Assembly (NCBI GenBank): GCA_004554075.1
Contig: SFOB01000008.1
Span: 85,371 to 149,370, forward strand
Length of the DNA: 64,000 nt
Direction of reading: 5' to 3'
Origin: Treponema sp.
Lineage (GTDB): Bacteria; Spirochaetota; Spirochaetia; Treponematales; Treponemataceae
The position numbers were made by a program, and so were the translations under genes. Under the pieces are notes generated by a model. It was not told the origin of the DNA, did not search any database, and saw only the letters and a program-made list of their open reading frames with translations. The stretch's first letter is position 1; the number at the start of each line of letters is the position of its first letter. Of the stretch, positions 40,918 through 49,486 are shown in pieces.

Positions 40918-42351
40918 ATGAAGGATCCTCATTCTTCTGCTTTTGAATTAAGCCAGACACAAAGACAGCTTCAAAAACTTTCTCAGATTCAGATAACAGC
41001 CTTGAATTATCTTGCAATGGGCAATGAGGCTTTGCGCGAGGAGATTTATCGGGCTGTCAGTGAAAATCCTGCTCTGGAAATTGTTCGTGATGTGGCTGCG
41101 GAAAACAGAAAGGAAGAAAATTTTTCTTCGCGCCAGACTTCAGCTGATTCAGACACGTTGCAACGCCTTCTGGAAAATCAGGAAGATTATGGAGAAACCC
41201 TTCAGGCTCATCTTTTACATCAGCTTAATGCAATGAAGATTTCTGATGCGGAACTGGAGCTGTGTACAAAACTGATTTATAATCTTGATAAAAACGGCTT
41301 CTACGGTTCCATGCTTTCGCCTGAAACTTTTTTGCCTCATAAAAATCCAGCAGCCGAAAAAGACATGCTGGACCGCTGCCTTAATATTGTGCAGGCTCTG
41401 GACCCGGTTGGAACATGCTGCCGTACTCCTGAGGAAAGTCTTCTGGTTCAGGCAAAACTTTCAGAAGAACCGGACCCTCTTGCCATTTTTATTCTGGACG
41501 GGCATCTTGATTTTCTTACGCCGCCCGAGCCCTCAAAAATCTGCCGCAAACTCATAGACTTTCGTGAGGCCTGGAATAAAAAAGCTTTTGCTTCCAAAAC
41601 CATTCTGGATACTCTGGAACTTACAGAAGAGTCTGTCGCAGCGGCATTAAGCTTTATTCTTTCTTTAAATCCTCATCCGGCCCAGGGCTATAATTCAGAA
41701 GGCGGAATTAATTCTACAAGCCCGGATGTTGTTCTTACCGTTACAAGAGAAGAGGGCGCTGTAGAAGATGATTATTCTCGCGGCCTTGTTGCCCTTAATG
41801 CAGATTCTCATTTTCAGATTAAATATGCTTCGGGGTCCCTGCCGGAAATCCGCATTTCTCCGGAATTCAAAATGGATAAGGAAAATGTTGCAAAGGCTCA
41901 GGCTCTTATTAATTCGCTTCAGTTTCGCGAGTCTACAATTGTGTTACAGGGCTGTGCTATTGTTCATGCTCAGAAAAACTTTTTCCTGAAAGGTCCGGGC
42001 CATCTTGGTGTTCTTACCCGCCGCCAGATTGCTTTAGAACTTGGGATTCATGAATCTACTGTTTCCCGCACTTCGGCAAAAAACAGCAGTAAATATATTC
42101 AGACGGAATGGGGGCTTTTCCCAGCCAGCTATTTCTTTACTTCCGGAGTTGCAAACCGGGACGGCAGTAAGAAAATCTCTTCTGAAAGAATTAAGGAAAG
42201 AATAAAAAAAATCCTGGCAGAACCAGGAAATGAGAATCTTTCAGATCAGAAGCTTTGCGAGCTCCTTAATCAAAAGGGTGCCAGAATAGCCCGCCGCACC
42301 GTTGCAAAATACCGTGCACAGCTGGGACTCAAGAATTCTTATAAGAGATAA
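40918..42351 (+). CDS. rpoN: RNA polymerase sigma-54 factor
   Basis: 477 residues from the ATG at 40918. N-terminal activator-interacting region rich in Gln/Leu (LSQTQRQLQKLSQIQITALNYLAM), an acidic middle, the core-binding domain (ILDGHLDFL to LNPHPAQGY), the HTH (LTRRQIALELGIHESTVSR), and at the C-terminus an RpoN box that reads ARRTVAKYRAQLG. It directs enhancer-dependent promoters. Downstream come hpf, hprK and ptsH, echoing the rpoN-hpf-PTS clusters of proteobacteria. An in-frame ATG at 40873 is upstream of the promoter and is excluded. Confidence 0.93.
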   Translation: MKDPHSSAFELSQTQRQLQKLSQIQITALNYLAMGNEALREEIYRAVSENPALEIVRDVAAENRKEENFSSRQTSADSDTLQRLLENQEDYGETLQAHLLHQLNAMKISDAELELCTKLIYNLDKNGFYGSMLSPETFLPHKNPAAEKDMLDRCLNIVQALDPVGTCCRTPEESLLVQAKLSEEPDPLAIFILDGHLDFLTPPEPSKICRKLIDFREAWNKKAFASKTILDTLELTEESVAAALSFILSLNPHPAQGYNSEGGINSTSPDVVLTVTREEGAVEDDYSRGLVALNADSHFQIKYASGSLPEIRISPEFKMDKENVAKAQALINSLQFRESTIVLQGCAIVHAQKNFFLKGPGHLGVLTRRQIALELGIHESTVSRTSAKNSSKYIQTEWGLFPASYFFTSGVANRDGSKKISSERIKERIKKILAEPGNENLSDQKLCELLNQKGARIARRTVAKYRAQLGLKNSYKR

Positions 42352-42354
42352 AAA

Positions 42355-42380
42355 AAGCCGGACTTTCACCCGGCCTTTTG
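42355..42380 (+). terminator. terminator of rpoN
   Basis: AAGCCGG..CCGGCCTTTT hairpin directly after the stop. Confidence 0.82.
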
Positions 42381-42388
42381 TCATGAAG

Positions 42389-42414
42389 ATCCTGAAACTA
42401 GTTCAGGATGACGT
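42389..42414. repeat. GTCAT-type half repeat
   Basis: ATCCTGAAACTAGTTCAGGAT palindrome followed by GACG; a shortened copy of the 2002-2064 family. Confidence 0.7.
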
Positions 42415-42425
42415 TTCAACATCTA

Positions 42426-42713
42426 TTACTTCTTCTGAACTTTATCCTTTTCCTTTTTGATCTTGTTGTCGAGTACGTCCATCATCTTGTTGAGGGCTGC
42501 TCCAAAATCAAAATCTTCTCCTGTAACGTGAGCCTGTGTGCCCCACTTAAAGTTTACAGTTGTATCAAAAATATAAGCCTTGTCCTGCTTGATTTTAATA
42601 AGCAAATCGACAATCAGGTCTTCTGCATAAGCAATTCTCTTAAGCTTTGATTCAACCATTTCTGACTGTTTTGGTTCAAGTGAAAATCCTACTGCGCTAA
42701 TTGAAGGTGTCAT
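42426..42713 (-). CDS. hpf: short ribosome hibernation promoting factor (S30AE family)
   Basis: 95 residues. Fold pattern matches HPF/RaiA: helix MVESKLKRI near 20-28, strands around DLLIKIKQDKAYIFDTTVNFKWGTQAHVTGED (seen in pieces), then the helix ALNKMMDVLDNKIKKEKDK. It binds the 30S decoding region in stationary phase and blocks translation. GGAGAC precedes the ATG. It is convergent with rpoN, which neighbours hpf in many bacteria. Short-type, so it would need no C-terminal dimerisation domain. Confidence 0.82.
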   Translation of the reverse strand: MTPSISAVGFSLEPKQSEMVESKLKRIAYAEDLIVDLLIKIKQDKAYIFDTTVNFKWGTQAHVTGEDFDFGAALNKMMDVLDNKIKKEKDKVQKK

Positions 42714-42860
42714 AGTAGTCTCCTTTAGAGTAAATTTGCTTTACTCCGACTGTTTATGATGTAGTGTTCGCATACGCGAGCAGATGTCGGGTGCACATTT
42801 TGTTGCATCTTTCCATCACCTTTATAGTAACACGTCTTTTGTGAAAAAACAAATTTAGAT
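42714..42860. other. hpf/hprK intergenic region with hairpin
   Basis: Contains GAGTAAA..TTTACTC (about 42730-42748) in the hpf leader and a CGCATACGCG inverted motif (about 42769-42778). No gene seen. Confidence 0.4.
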
Positions 42861-42881
42861 TTGCAAAAAAACAATTCTCTA

Positions 42882-42910
42882 TTGCTAAAATATCTTAAAC
42901 TGTGTATAGT
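42882..42910 (+). promoter_or_regulatory. promoter of the hprK-ptsH-lexA-holA group
   Basis: TTGCTA (42882-42887), 17-base spacer, TATAGT (42905-42910) with an upstream TG, then 7 bases to the ATG at 42918. Confidence 0.75.
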
Positions 42911-42917
42911 AAACTAT

Positions 42918-43907
42918 ATGGCAGATAAGAAATTCACTGTGTTGGATTTGCTTGACCTCGAACTTTCAGGACATGATGCTCTGGATCTAAAATGTATTGC
43001 AGGACGTCGTGGATTGCCTCGCGCTATAACGGTACCTGAGCTTAACCGCCCGGGACTTGCTCTTTCGGGCTTTTATGAATCCTTTGCAAGTAATCGTGTT
43101 CAGATTTTTGGTCGCGGTGAAACAGCTTATCTTCAAAAACTTCATAAGGAAAAGAATACAGATTCTATCCGTAATTTTTTCCGCTCGCAGATGCCCTGCT
43201 GTATTTTTACTTATAATCTTGAGCCTACAGAAGATTTTCGCAGTATTGCAGAAGAAAGCTACTGTCCGCTCCTTCAAACAAGTCTTACTTCTACAGAATT
43301 TTCTAACCGTATAATCCGTGTTTTTGCAAATCAGTTTGCGCCTCATCAGACCCTTCATGGAGTTCTTGTTGAAGTTTACGGTATTGGTATTCTGCTTGCC
43401 GGCCATTCTGGTGTTGGTAAAAGTGAAACCGCTCTTGAACTTGTAGAACGCGGTCACCGTCTTGTTGCAGATGATATTATTGAAATCCGCTGTGTAAACG
43501 GTAACATCATTCTGGGCCGTGGTGCAAATACTGTTATCAGCCACCATATGGAAATCCGAGGTCTGGGTATCATCAATATTTCCCAGCTTTATGGTGTTGG
43601 TGCCATCCGCGATCAGAAGGAAGTTCAGCTTATTGTTCAGCTTGAAGACTGGAACTCTGCCAAGGCCTACGACCGTCTTGGAACAGAGTCAAAGTATAAG
43701 GAACTGCTTGGAGTTAAGGTTCCGGTTATCGAGATTCCGGTTCGTCCGGGTCGAAACCTTCCTATTATTATTGAGGCTGCCGCTATGAACGAGCGTCTTA
43801 AGAATATGGGATATAACTCTGCAAAGGACTTCAACCAGAACGTTCTTAAATGGATTGAGACAGGAGAAGCGCAGACCGTTTATAACGGCAACGACGATTC
43901 TTACTAA
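42918..43907 (+). CDS. hprK: HPr kinase/phosphorylase
   Basis: 329 residues from the ATG at 42918. The N-terminal regulatory domain is about 1-135; the catalytic domain has the Walker A GHSGVGKSETALEL (about 161-174), DDIIEIRC, and the HprK signature IRGLGIINI (about 214-222). It phosphorylates HPr on Ser46 and reverses it with phosphate. Its target ptsH is the next gene. No ribosome binding site; the -10 is 7 bases upstream. The in-frame ATG at 42861 lies before the promoter and is rejected. Confidence 0.95.
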   Translation: MADKKFTVLDLLDLELSGHDALDLKCIAGRRGLPRAITVPELNRPGLALSGFYESFASNRVQIFGRGETAYLQKLHKEKNTDSIRNFFRSQMPCCIFTYNLEPTEDFRSIAEESYCPLLQTSLTSTEFSNRIIRVFANQFAPHQTLHGVLVEVYGIGILLAGHSGVGKSETALELVERGHRLVADDIIEIRCVNGNIILGRGANTVISHHMEIRGLGIINISQLYGVGAIRDQKEVQLIVQLEDWNSAKAYDRLGTESKYKELLGVKVPVIEIPVRPGRNLPIIIEAAAMNERLKNMGYNSAKDFNQNVLKWIETGEAQTVYNGNDDSY

Positions 43908-43945
43908 AATAAAAAAGCGGCAGAGAGGCTGCGAAGGAAAATAAT

Positions 43946-44212
43946 ATGATTGAGAAGATTTTAACAGTTCAGAACCGAGCAGGAATTCACGCAAGACCTG
44001 CAGCAATTATCGCTCAGACATCTAACAAGTTCGAAAGTGAGATTACCCTCACCAGAGATGGCGCAACAGTAAACGCTAAATCAATTATGGGCGTAATTGC
44101 AATGGGAGCTGGTTACAACACTCAGCTTACTATGCAGGTTGTTGGCCCGGATGAGTCTGAAGCTGCTTCTGTGATTGAAGAGCTTTTCAACAGTAAATTT
44201 GAAGAAGAGTAG
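43946..44212 (+). CDS. ptsH: phosphocarrier protein HPr
   Basis: 88 residues. His15 in GIHARPA (PEP/EI phosphorylation site) and Ser46 in NAKSIMGV (HprK target) are at the canonical positions. It may serve regulation more than transport, since no EI or EII genes are in the window. AAGGA lies upstream; lexA follows 9 bases after the stop, so the genes are co-transcribed. Confidence 0.96.
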   Translation: MIEKILTVQNRAGIHARPAAIIAQTSNKFESEITLTRDGATVNAKSIMGVIAMGAGYNTQLTMQVVGPDESEAASVIEELFNSKFEEE

Positions 44213-44221
44213 GAGGTCCCC

Positions 44222-44833
44222 ATGCGAGGAATTACAGACCGCCAGAAAGAAGTATTAACTTACATTTCTACCTACACTGAAGAAAACTCTTATCCGCCGA
44301 CTGTCCGCGATATCAGCGAGCACTTTGGAATTTCCCTCCGTGCTGTTCAGGATCATATTCTTGCCTTGCAGAAAAAAGGCTTCCTTTCTCAGAGCCAGAA
44401 AAAAGCAAGATCAATCCGTGTTCTTTCAGACATGCGCGACAAGGAGCCTCAGACATATATCAGTAAGGTTCCTCTTCTGGGCACTGTTGCAGCAGGCAAG
44501 CCTCTTTTGAGTGAAGAAAATCTTGACGGCTATGTTAATCTTACAGAGCCTTTTGTTCGTCCTGGCAAAAGTTATTTTGCTCTCCGTGTTCGCGGTCAGA
44601 GTATGGTTAATGCCGGTATTCTTGATGGCGACCTTGCAGTTGTTGAACAGTCTTCTACTGCAATCGACGGACAGATAATTGTTGCAGTAATTGATGATGC
44701 AATTACTCTTAAGCGTTACTACAAGGAATCTGGAAGAATACGCCTTCAGCCGGAGAATCCTGATTTCCAGGCAATTTACTGTACAGACGTTCGCATTGTA
44801 GGAATCCTTTCTAACATCGTTAGAACATACTAA
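44222..44833 (+). CDS. lexA: LexA repressor
   Basis: 203 residues. Winged-helix N-domain (PPTVRDISEHFGISLRAVQDHILALQKKG region, about 25-55). Self-cleavage Ala-Gly in VAAGKP (about 90-91), nucleophile Ser in RGQSMVNAGILDGD (about 128), and general-base Lys in AITLKRYY (about 164). It represses the SOS regulon and is cleaved on RecA activation. Unusual company: downstream of ptsH and upstream of holA. GGAGG precedes the ATG. Confidence 0.95.
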   Translation: MRGITDRQKEVLTYISTYTEENSYPPTVRDISEHFGISLRAVQDHILALQKKGFLSQSQKKARSIRVLSDMRDKEPQTYISKVPLLGTVAAGKPLLSEENLDGYVNLTEPFVRPGKSYFALRVRGQSMVNAGILDGDLAVVEQSSTAIDGQIIVAVIDDAITLKRYYKESGRIRLQPENPDFQAIYCTDVRIVGILSNIVRTY

Positions 44834-44871
44834 CGTTTTCAGCAGCAAGCGAAACATAAGGCATAAGGCAG

Positions 44872-45855
44872 ATGGCAGCAAGTCCGATTTTTCTTTACAC
44901 CGGTCCAGAGTTTGGTAAACGAAACGATGCAGTTGAGGCTGTAAAAGCAGCTCACAAAAAGCAGTTTGGTGTAATTGACGAACATTCTTTTTATCTTCTC
45001 GAAACTCCCCTCAGTGAGGTTATGACAATTCTCCAGAGCGGAACTTTGTTCTCGGACGGTGTCTGCGTTGTATGCCGCAATGCTGAGCTTATAAAAAAGA
45101 AGGATGAGATTCAGATGATTGCGGACTGGCTTTCAAACCCGGATCCTTCTGCTGTCCTCATTCTTATTTCAGATGAAATTTCTGTAGATTCAAAACTGGA
45201 AAAACTTGTTCCTTCTGCAAACCGCAAAAAGTTCTGGGAGATGTTTGAAAACGAAAAGCTTCCATGGGTAACAAGTTACTTCAGCAAAAACGGTTACCGT
45301 ATAGAGCAGGGCGCAGCAAAGCTGGTTCTTGAGCTGATAGAAAATAATACTCAGTCTCTTGCTGCAGAGTGTTCCCGCTTCTTTGTTCTTTTTCCTAAAG
45401 ACCACGAAATTACAGAAGTTGATGTAGAAGCCGTTCTTACTCATAACAGGGAGGAAAACGCATTCAGCCTTTTCCGCGAGCTTGCAAACTCTGCAGACCC
45501 GGCTCCGGTGCGTCTGGAAAAGGGACTTCAGATTCTGCAGAAAATCAGACTTTCAAAAGAAAATTCTTCTGTAATGATTATTGCGGGACTTGCTTCATGT
45601 TTTAGAAAATTGCAGGACTGGCATAAAAGGGGAGAGCAGGCTATTCCTCAGCAGATGCTTCAGAAGCAGTACAGAAGTGCAGCTAAGGTGTGGACAATGG
45701 GACAGTCTGCCGCAATATTGGCGGTTCTTGCTTCAACGGATATGGAGATACGTTCTGGAGGCACACAAATGGAAGATGTGCTTTTACAGAAAATGCTTTA
45801 TGAGATAGTAATTAAAAACGGAGCTCAGCTTTCTACTCTATCTCAAGAGTGCTGA
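44872..45855 (+). CDS. holA: DNA polymerase III delta subunit
   Basis: 327 residues. AAA+-like fold without a classical Walker A, as in HolA: FLYTGPEFGKRNDAVEAV at the start, then LFSDGVCVVCRNAEL, a Leu-rich middle (AAKLVLELIENNTQSLAAECSR) and ALREL-type C-domain residues (NAFSLFRELANS). It opens the beta clamp during loading. A purine-rich AAGGCAG precedes the ATG. The 3' end overlaps the convergent PC4-like gene by 23 bases. Confidence 0.86.
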   Translation: MAASPIFLYTGPEFGKRNDAVEAVKAAHKKQFGVIDEHSFYLLETPLSEVMTILQSGTLFSDGVCVVCRNAELIKKKDEIQMIADWLSNPDPSAVLILISDEISVDSKLEKLVPSANRKKFWEMFENEKLPWVTSYFSKNGYRIEQGAAKLVLELIENNTQSLAAECSRFFVLFPKDHEITEVDVEAVLTHNREENAFSLFRELANSADPAPVRLEKGLQILQKIRLSKENSSVMIIAGLASCFRKLQDWHKRGEQAIPQQMLQKQYRSAAKVWTMGQSAAILAVLASTDMEIRSGGTQMEDVLLQKMLYEIVIKNGAQLSTLSQEC

Positions 45856-46060
45856 GAAGATTCTTAAGGGCTACAAGTTCTTCCTTTGTAAAGGTAGAAC
45901 CCTTTCCCATTTTCTGATGATCAGGTGACCAGCTTCGTAAATCATACTTTGCAGGTCTTCCGCCCCAGGAAACAAGATTCAATTCCAGATTCCAGCCACC
46001 CTTACCTTCGGCAACAGTTCCAAGTGATTTCTCGATTTTAAATGAGAAGTCGTCCATCAC
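45833..46060 (-). CDS. YdbC-like PC4/p15 transcription coactivator-fold protein
   Basis: 75 residues. The WNLELNLVSWGGRPAKYDLRSWSPDHQKMGKG segment (seen in pieces) matches the small YdbC/PC4 single-stranded-DNA-binding proteins. Likely binds ssDNA; role uncertain. AGGAGG is 6 bases before the start. Its 3' end overlaps holA on the other strand. Confidence 0.82.
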   Translation of the reverse strand: MMDDFSFKIEKSLGTVAEGKGGWNLELNLVSWGGRPAKYDLRSWSPDHQKMGKGSTFTKEELVALKNLLSTLEIE

Positions 46061-46153
46061 ACGCCTCCTTAATAAGCCTTTTTTAAATTATCGTTGTAAG
46101 ATTAGAAATAATATAGTAAAATTATAGTTAATAATTTTAAATGTGAGGTAAAT

Positions 46154-47155
46154 ATGAAGAAAGTTAGTATTACCCTTCTTTCTATTATCACACTTTTGTT
46201 CTTTATCTCCTGCGGATCAAAACCTGCTGCTGAAGAACAGAAGCCTGATGCTCCCGATGTACAGGAAGCCGTAGAAGATTTATCAAATCAGGTTGTTGAT
46301 GAGAGTCTTTCAGAAGCTGAAAAACTTGCTAAGCTGATGGAACAGATTAATGAAGCCCGCAAGGCTGCTATTGAGGCTGGTGCCGATAGAAATTGTCCGG
46401 ATCAGATGAACAAACTTGATTATCTGCTTTCTGGTCTTAAAGACAGCGATGATCCTGAAGCCGCTGCAAAATCAATTATCGACAGATACAATCTTCTTGC
46501 AAATTACAGTTCTGCAATTGATGCAAAGAAGGAAATTGATAATAACGGATATGCATCTTATGCACAGAACAACTACGACAGAGGTGTAGACAACCTTTCA
46601 AAGGTAGATGCTGCATTTGATAAGAATCCGGATGATTTTGACAAGTCTGTTTTTGTAAATGCAGAAAATGCTCTTAAAGAGTTTAATACAGTTATCAACG
46701 TAGCTTACAAAAAGATTGCTAAAGAAGAACGCGAAGCTGCAATGGAAGCTAAGAAAAAGGCCGACAGTGTAAAGGCTGGTGTTGCACGCAAAACAGAGTA
46801 CAACGAAGCAGCAGATCTTATGCAGTCTGGAGATTCCCTCTATTCAATGCAGAATGCAAAAAAGGCTGCAGAAAAATATAAGGAAGCAAATACAAAGTTT
46901 ACATATCTTTATCAGGATGTTTCAGAAAAACGCGCTGCTGCTCAGGCCGCAATTGAAGAGGCAAAGAAGAGAGTTGCAGAAAGCGAGAAGTTTGCTGAAG
47001 AGGCAGATGTAAAGGCTCCTATTACAGAACAGGTTGAAGGTATTGAAGATGAAGATGCCGTTCTCCTCGAAGCTGATGAGTATGAAAATCCGGAAGAAGC
47101 AGAAGCTGACCTTCCAGAAAGTATTGAAGAGTTAGAAGAAGGGGAGGCTGAGTAA
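46154..47155 (+). CDS. treponemal-type coiled-coil lipoprotein
   Basis: 333 residues. Lipobox in FFISCGSK (about Cys 21). The mature part is almost entirely helical and charged (Ala/Glu/Lys repeats such as KKAAEKYKEANTKF), ending in a strongly acidic tail (EADLPESIEELEEGEAE). The gene pair with the LysM protein 2 bases downstream recalls the TmpA/TmpB membrane antigens of T. pallidum; that comparison is from memory. Probably an envelope structural or scaffold protein. GAGGT precedes the ATG. Confidence 0.78.
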   Translation: MKKVSITLLSIITLLFFISCGSKPAAEEQKPDAPDVQEAVEDLSNQVVDESLSEAEKLAKLMEQINEARKAAIEAGADRNCPDQMNKLDYLLSGLKDSDDPEAAAKSIIDRYNLLANYSSAIDAKKEIDNNGYASYAQNNYDRGVDNLSKVDAAFDKNPDDFDKSVFVNAENALKEFNTVINVAYKKIAKEEREAAMEAKKKADSVKAGVARKTEYNEAADLMQSGDSLYSMQNAKKAAEKYKEANTKFTYLYQDVSEKRAAAQAAIEEAKKRVAESEKFAEEADVKAPITEQVEGIEDEDAVLLEADEYENPEEAEADLPESIEELEEGEAE

Positions 47156-47157
47156 TT

Positions 47158-47847
47158 ATGAAAAAGATAATTTCAATTTTAGCAGCTGCTTTACTTGCTG
47201 CTTCTCTTTTTGCAGTAAGTTATAAGAACAACACCTTCCAGAAACTGGCAGACGAATATACAAAGAAAGCAGAGCTTGCTCTTGATGCTGGTGAATACAA
47301 CGATGCAATTGAGTATTCAAAAAAGGCAGAAGAAAATGCTGCTCTTTCAGAAGCTTATATCAGAATGATGATGGCTCGTGGAGAAGCAGAGAATAACATT
47401 AAGCTTGCAAAGAATCAGATTGCATGGGCAGAAAAGATTGATGCCCCAAACACCTTCCCTATGGCTTATACTTCTGCAAAAGATAACCTTGAAAAAGCAG
47501 AAACTTCTTTCGAAGGTGAAGACTTTGAAAAGGCAAATGCTTATGCAAAGGCTTCTCTTGCAGCTCTCGATGGAATCCGTGAGGTAACTCCACTTCCTGA
47601 ATTCTATATCGTAAAGCCTTGGGCTGAAACAAGAGACTGTTACTGGAATATTTCTGGTCGTCCTTATGTTTATAACAACCCTCTTCTTTGGGAAAACCTT
47701 TATCAGGCTAACAAGCAGAGTATGCCAAAGCCTGAGGATCCAAACCTTATCCATCCTGGTATGAAGATGAAGATTCCAAGCCTTACCGGCGAATACCGCA
47801 AAGGCACTTACGATCCAAAGAAGAGTTATTCAACTTACGGAGAATAA
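47158..47847 (+). CDS. exported protein with helical repeats and LysM-like domain
   Basis: 229 residues. Signal peptide IISILAAALLAASLFA, cleaved before VSYKN. Residues about 20-140 are TPR-like helices (YTKKAELALDAGEYNDAIEYSKKAEENA). Residues about 146-205 match LysM (YIVKPWAETRDCYWNISG, NPLLWENLYQANK, and LIHPGMKMKIPS), which binds peptidoglycan sugars. Paired with the preceding lipoprotein (2-base gap), suggesting a peptidoglycan-to-lipoprotein bridge in the periplasm. A repeat hairpin follows the stop. Confidence 0.82.
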   Translation: MKKIISILAAALLAASLFAVSYKNNTFQKLADEYTKKAELALDAGEYNDAIEYSKKAEENAALSEAYIRMMMARGEAENNIKLAKNQIAWAEKIDAPNTFPMAYTSAKDNLEKAETSFEGEDFEKANAYAKASLAALDGIREVTPLPEFYIVKPWAETRDCYWNISGRPYVYNNPLLWENLYQANKQSMPKPEDPNLIHPGMKMKIPSLTGEYRKGTYDPKKSYSTYGE

Positions 47848-47854
47848 GGCTACA

Positions 47855-47906
47855 ATCGAAGAACCGTTAAAAAACGAGCTGAAAGGGTCGTTTTAGGTTC
47901 ATCGAA
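47855..47906 (+). repeat. 52-base hairpin repeat, copy 2
   Basis: Outer arms ATCGAAGAACC / GGTTCATCGAA as in 15638-15690; the inner stem has changed sequence (AAAACGA..TCGTTTT) but still pairs. Confidence 0.8.
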
Positions 47907-47938
47907 AGAACGCCTCAGAGCGAGATTTATCGAGCGAT

Positions 47939-47967
47939 AAAACGGTGGAGTTTTCCACCGTTTTTTT
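47939..47967. terminator. bidirectional terminator between the LysM and Nudix genes
   Basis: AAAACGGTGGA / TCCACCGTTTT perfect stem, loop GTTT, A-run before and T-run after. Confidence 0.9.
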
Positions 47968-48535
47968 ATATCTTTCCACCATTATGTTTAATATACAGAG
48001 CCAGTGCCATTCCCATTATTGCATGAGGGAACTGTTCTGTTCCCATTCCTTCAAGAACTTCTTCCCTGCTTAATTCCATGCAGTTTATAAATTCGTCTTC
48101 ATCAAGATTCTGTTTTCCGGTTGCTTCGAGTTCCTGGGCCAGATAAAAATGCACATGATTATTAAAGAGGGCCGGGTTAGGATTTACCATTCCAAGTTTT
48201 GTGAGTTTTCCGGCTTTATATCCGGTTTCTTCTTCCAGTTCGCGTCGGGCTGCAGTTTCAGGATCTTCTCCCGCATCTATTACACCACCTGGAAATTCTA
48301 CGCTAAGAGCAGCTTCTCCGTGGCGCCACTGTTTTACCATCAAAAAGTTTTTGTTATGTTCTGCAATTACAATTACCCAGTCCGGAGCATCCATAATGAT
48401 ATAGTCACCTTCTACACCATCGCTTGAAACATTATGACGGGAAGTTACTGTGCACACTACAGTTTTGAGCAGGTCTTTTGGCTGGCCTTCTTTCCATTTG
48501 AGTTTATCATCTTCGGGTGTAAAATAATTTTTCAT
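47966..48535 (-). CDS. Nudix hydrolase, ADP-ribose pyrophosphatase type
   Basis: 189 residues. Complete Nudix box: G-x5-E-x7-REL-x-EE-x-G in GGVIDAGEDPETAARRELEEETG (about 85-107, seen in pieces). It cleaves nucleoside diphosphate derivatives; ADP-ribose is the commonest substrate for this length. Monocistronic, with GGAG upstream. Convergent with the LysM gene and sharing its terminator. Confidence 0.9.
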   Translation of the reverse strand: MKNYFTPEDDKLKWKEGQPKDLLKTVVCTVTSRHNVSSDGVEGDYIIMDAPDWVIVIAEHNKNFLMVKQWRHGEAALSVEFPGGVIDAGEDPETAARRELEEETGYKAGKLTKLGMVNPNPALFNNHVHFYLAQELEATGKQNLDEDEFINCMELSREEVLEGMGTEQFPHAIMGMALALYIKHNGGKI

Positions 48536-48618
48536 AAATATCTCCGTAACTTTTTGACAGATTTCAATTCTGGATTTATCATATTATAGAATAAATCTTA
48601 TTTTCAAGGGGTGAACTT

Positions 48619-49440
48619 ATGGCAGTAATTACAATTTCGAGACAAGTAGCAGCGTTGGGTGATGAAGTAGCCGGTGAGCTTGCAAAAAGACTGGGCTATA
48701 AGTTCATCACAAGAAAAGAAATCGAAAAACGCATTGTTGAACTAGGTTTTCCTGAGAACAAAATGCCTAAATTCGATGAGCGTAAGCCAGGCTTTTTTGC
48801 TTCACTGACAAAAGATCGCGATGAGTATTTAAATTATGCTCAATATGCAATTTTAGAAGCAGCGTCTCAAAAAAATGTGGTTATTATCGGTCGTGGAGCC
48901 TTTGCTGTGCTTCAGAATGTTCCGAATAATATTTCTGTACGCCTTATTGCAGATGAAGAGACCCGTAAAGAACGTCTTCGAAAGGAGTTCAACTGGGATG
49001 AAAAGCAGGCTCTTCAGCGTATCAATGAAAGCGATGCAAACCGTTCAGGTTTCCATTCAAGCTTTTATAATGTTGATATTAATGATCCTGTTAATTATCA
49101 TGCAATCCTGAATACCGGAATTTTGAGTCTTGAGCTTGCAGTTGATTTGATTGCAGAGCTTGTAGAAAAGAAGGTTACTGTAAAACAGGAAGAAGAAGGC
49201 AATAAGATGATTGATGATCTTCTTAAGGCCCAGAGAGTAGTGAATAAACTTTCTATGGAGCGAAAACTGAACATAGAGTTTATGCATGCTTCAATTCAGG
49301 GCAATACTGTTGTTCTTCATGGAGTTTCAGATTCTCCTGCGGTTGTTGAGCAGGCTCTGCAATTTATAAGGGAAGAAATGCCAGGCTATGACGCCAAGTC
49401 TGCAGTAAGCATTATTCATGATTTCAAGACTTTCCAATAA
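48619..49440 (+). CDS. cytidylate kinase-like protein
   Basis: 273 residues. The first part matches the cytidylate-kinase-like P-loop family (MAVITISRQVAALGDEVAGELAKRLGY at the start, IIGRGAFAVL, then the R-rich RLIADEETRKERL). The P-loop is the degenerate ISRQ..G form of that family. Residues about 195-273 form a small BON-like alpha/beta domain (NIEFMHASIQGNTVVLHGVSDSP). Substrate unknown; possibly nucleotide signalling. AAGGGG precedes the ATG. Confidence 0.8.
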   Translation: MAVITISRQVAALGDEVAGELAKRLGYKFITRKEIEKRIVELGFPENKMPKFDERKPGFFASLTKDRDEYLNYAQYAILEAASQKNVVIIGRGAFAVLQNVPNNISVRLIADEETRKERLRKEFNWDEKQALQRINESDANRSGFHSSFYNVDINDPVNYHAILNTGILSLELAVDLIAELVEKKVTVKQEEEGNKMIDDLLKAQRVVNKLSMERKLNIEFMHASIQGNTVVLHGVSDSPAVVEQALQFIREEMPGYDAKSAVSIIHDFKTFQ

Positions 49441-49450
49441 GCCTGAAACC

Positions 49451-49479
49451 TTGACTTTCCTTTCTATAAAGTAGATAAT
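49451..49479 (+). promoter_or_regulatory. promoter of pgsA
   Basis: TTGACT (49451-49456), 17-base spacer, GATAAT (49474-49479), then 7 bases to the ATG at 49487. No ribosome binding site. Confidence 0.75.
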
Positions 49480-49486
49480 ATTCTCT

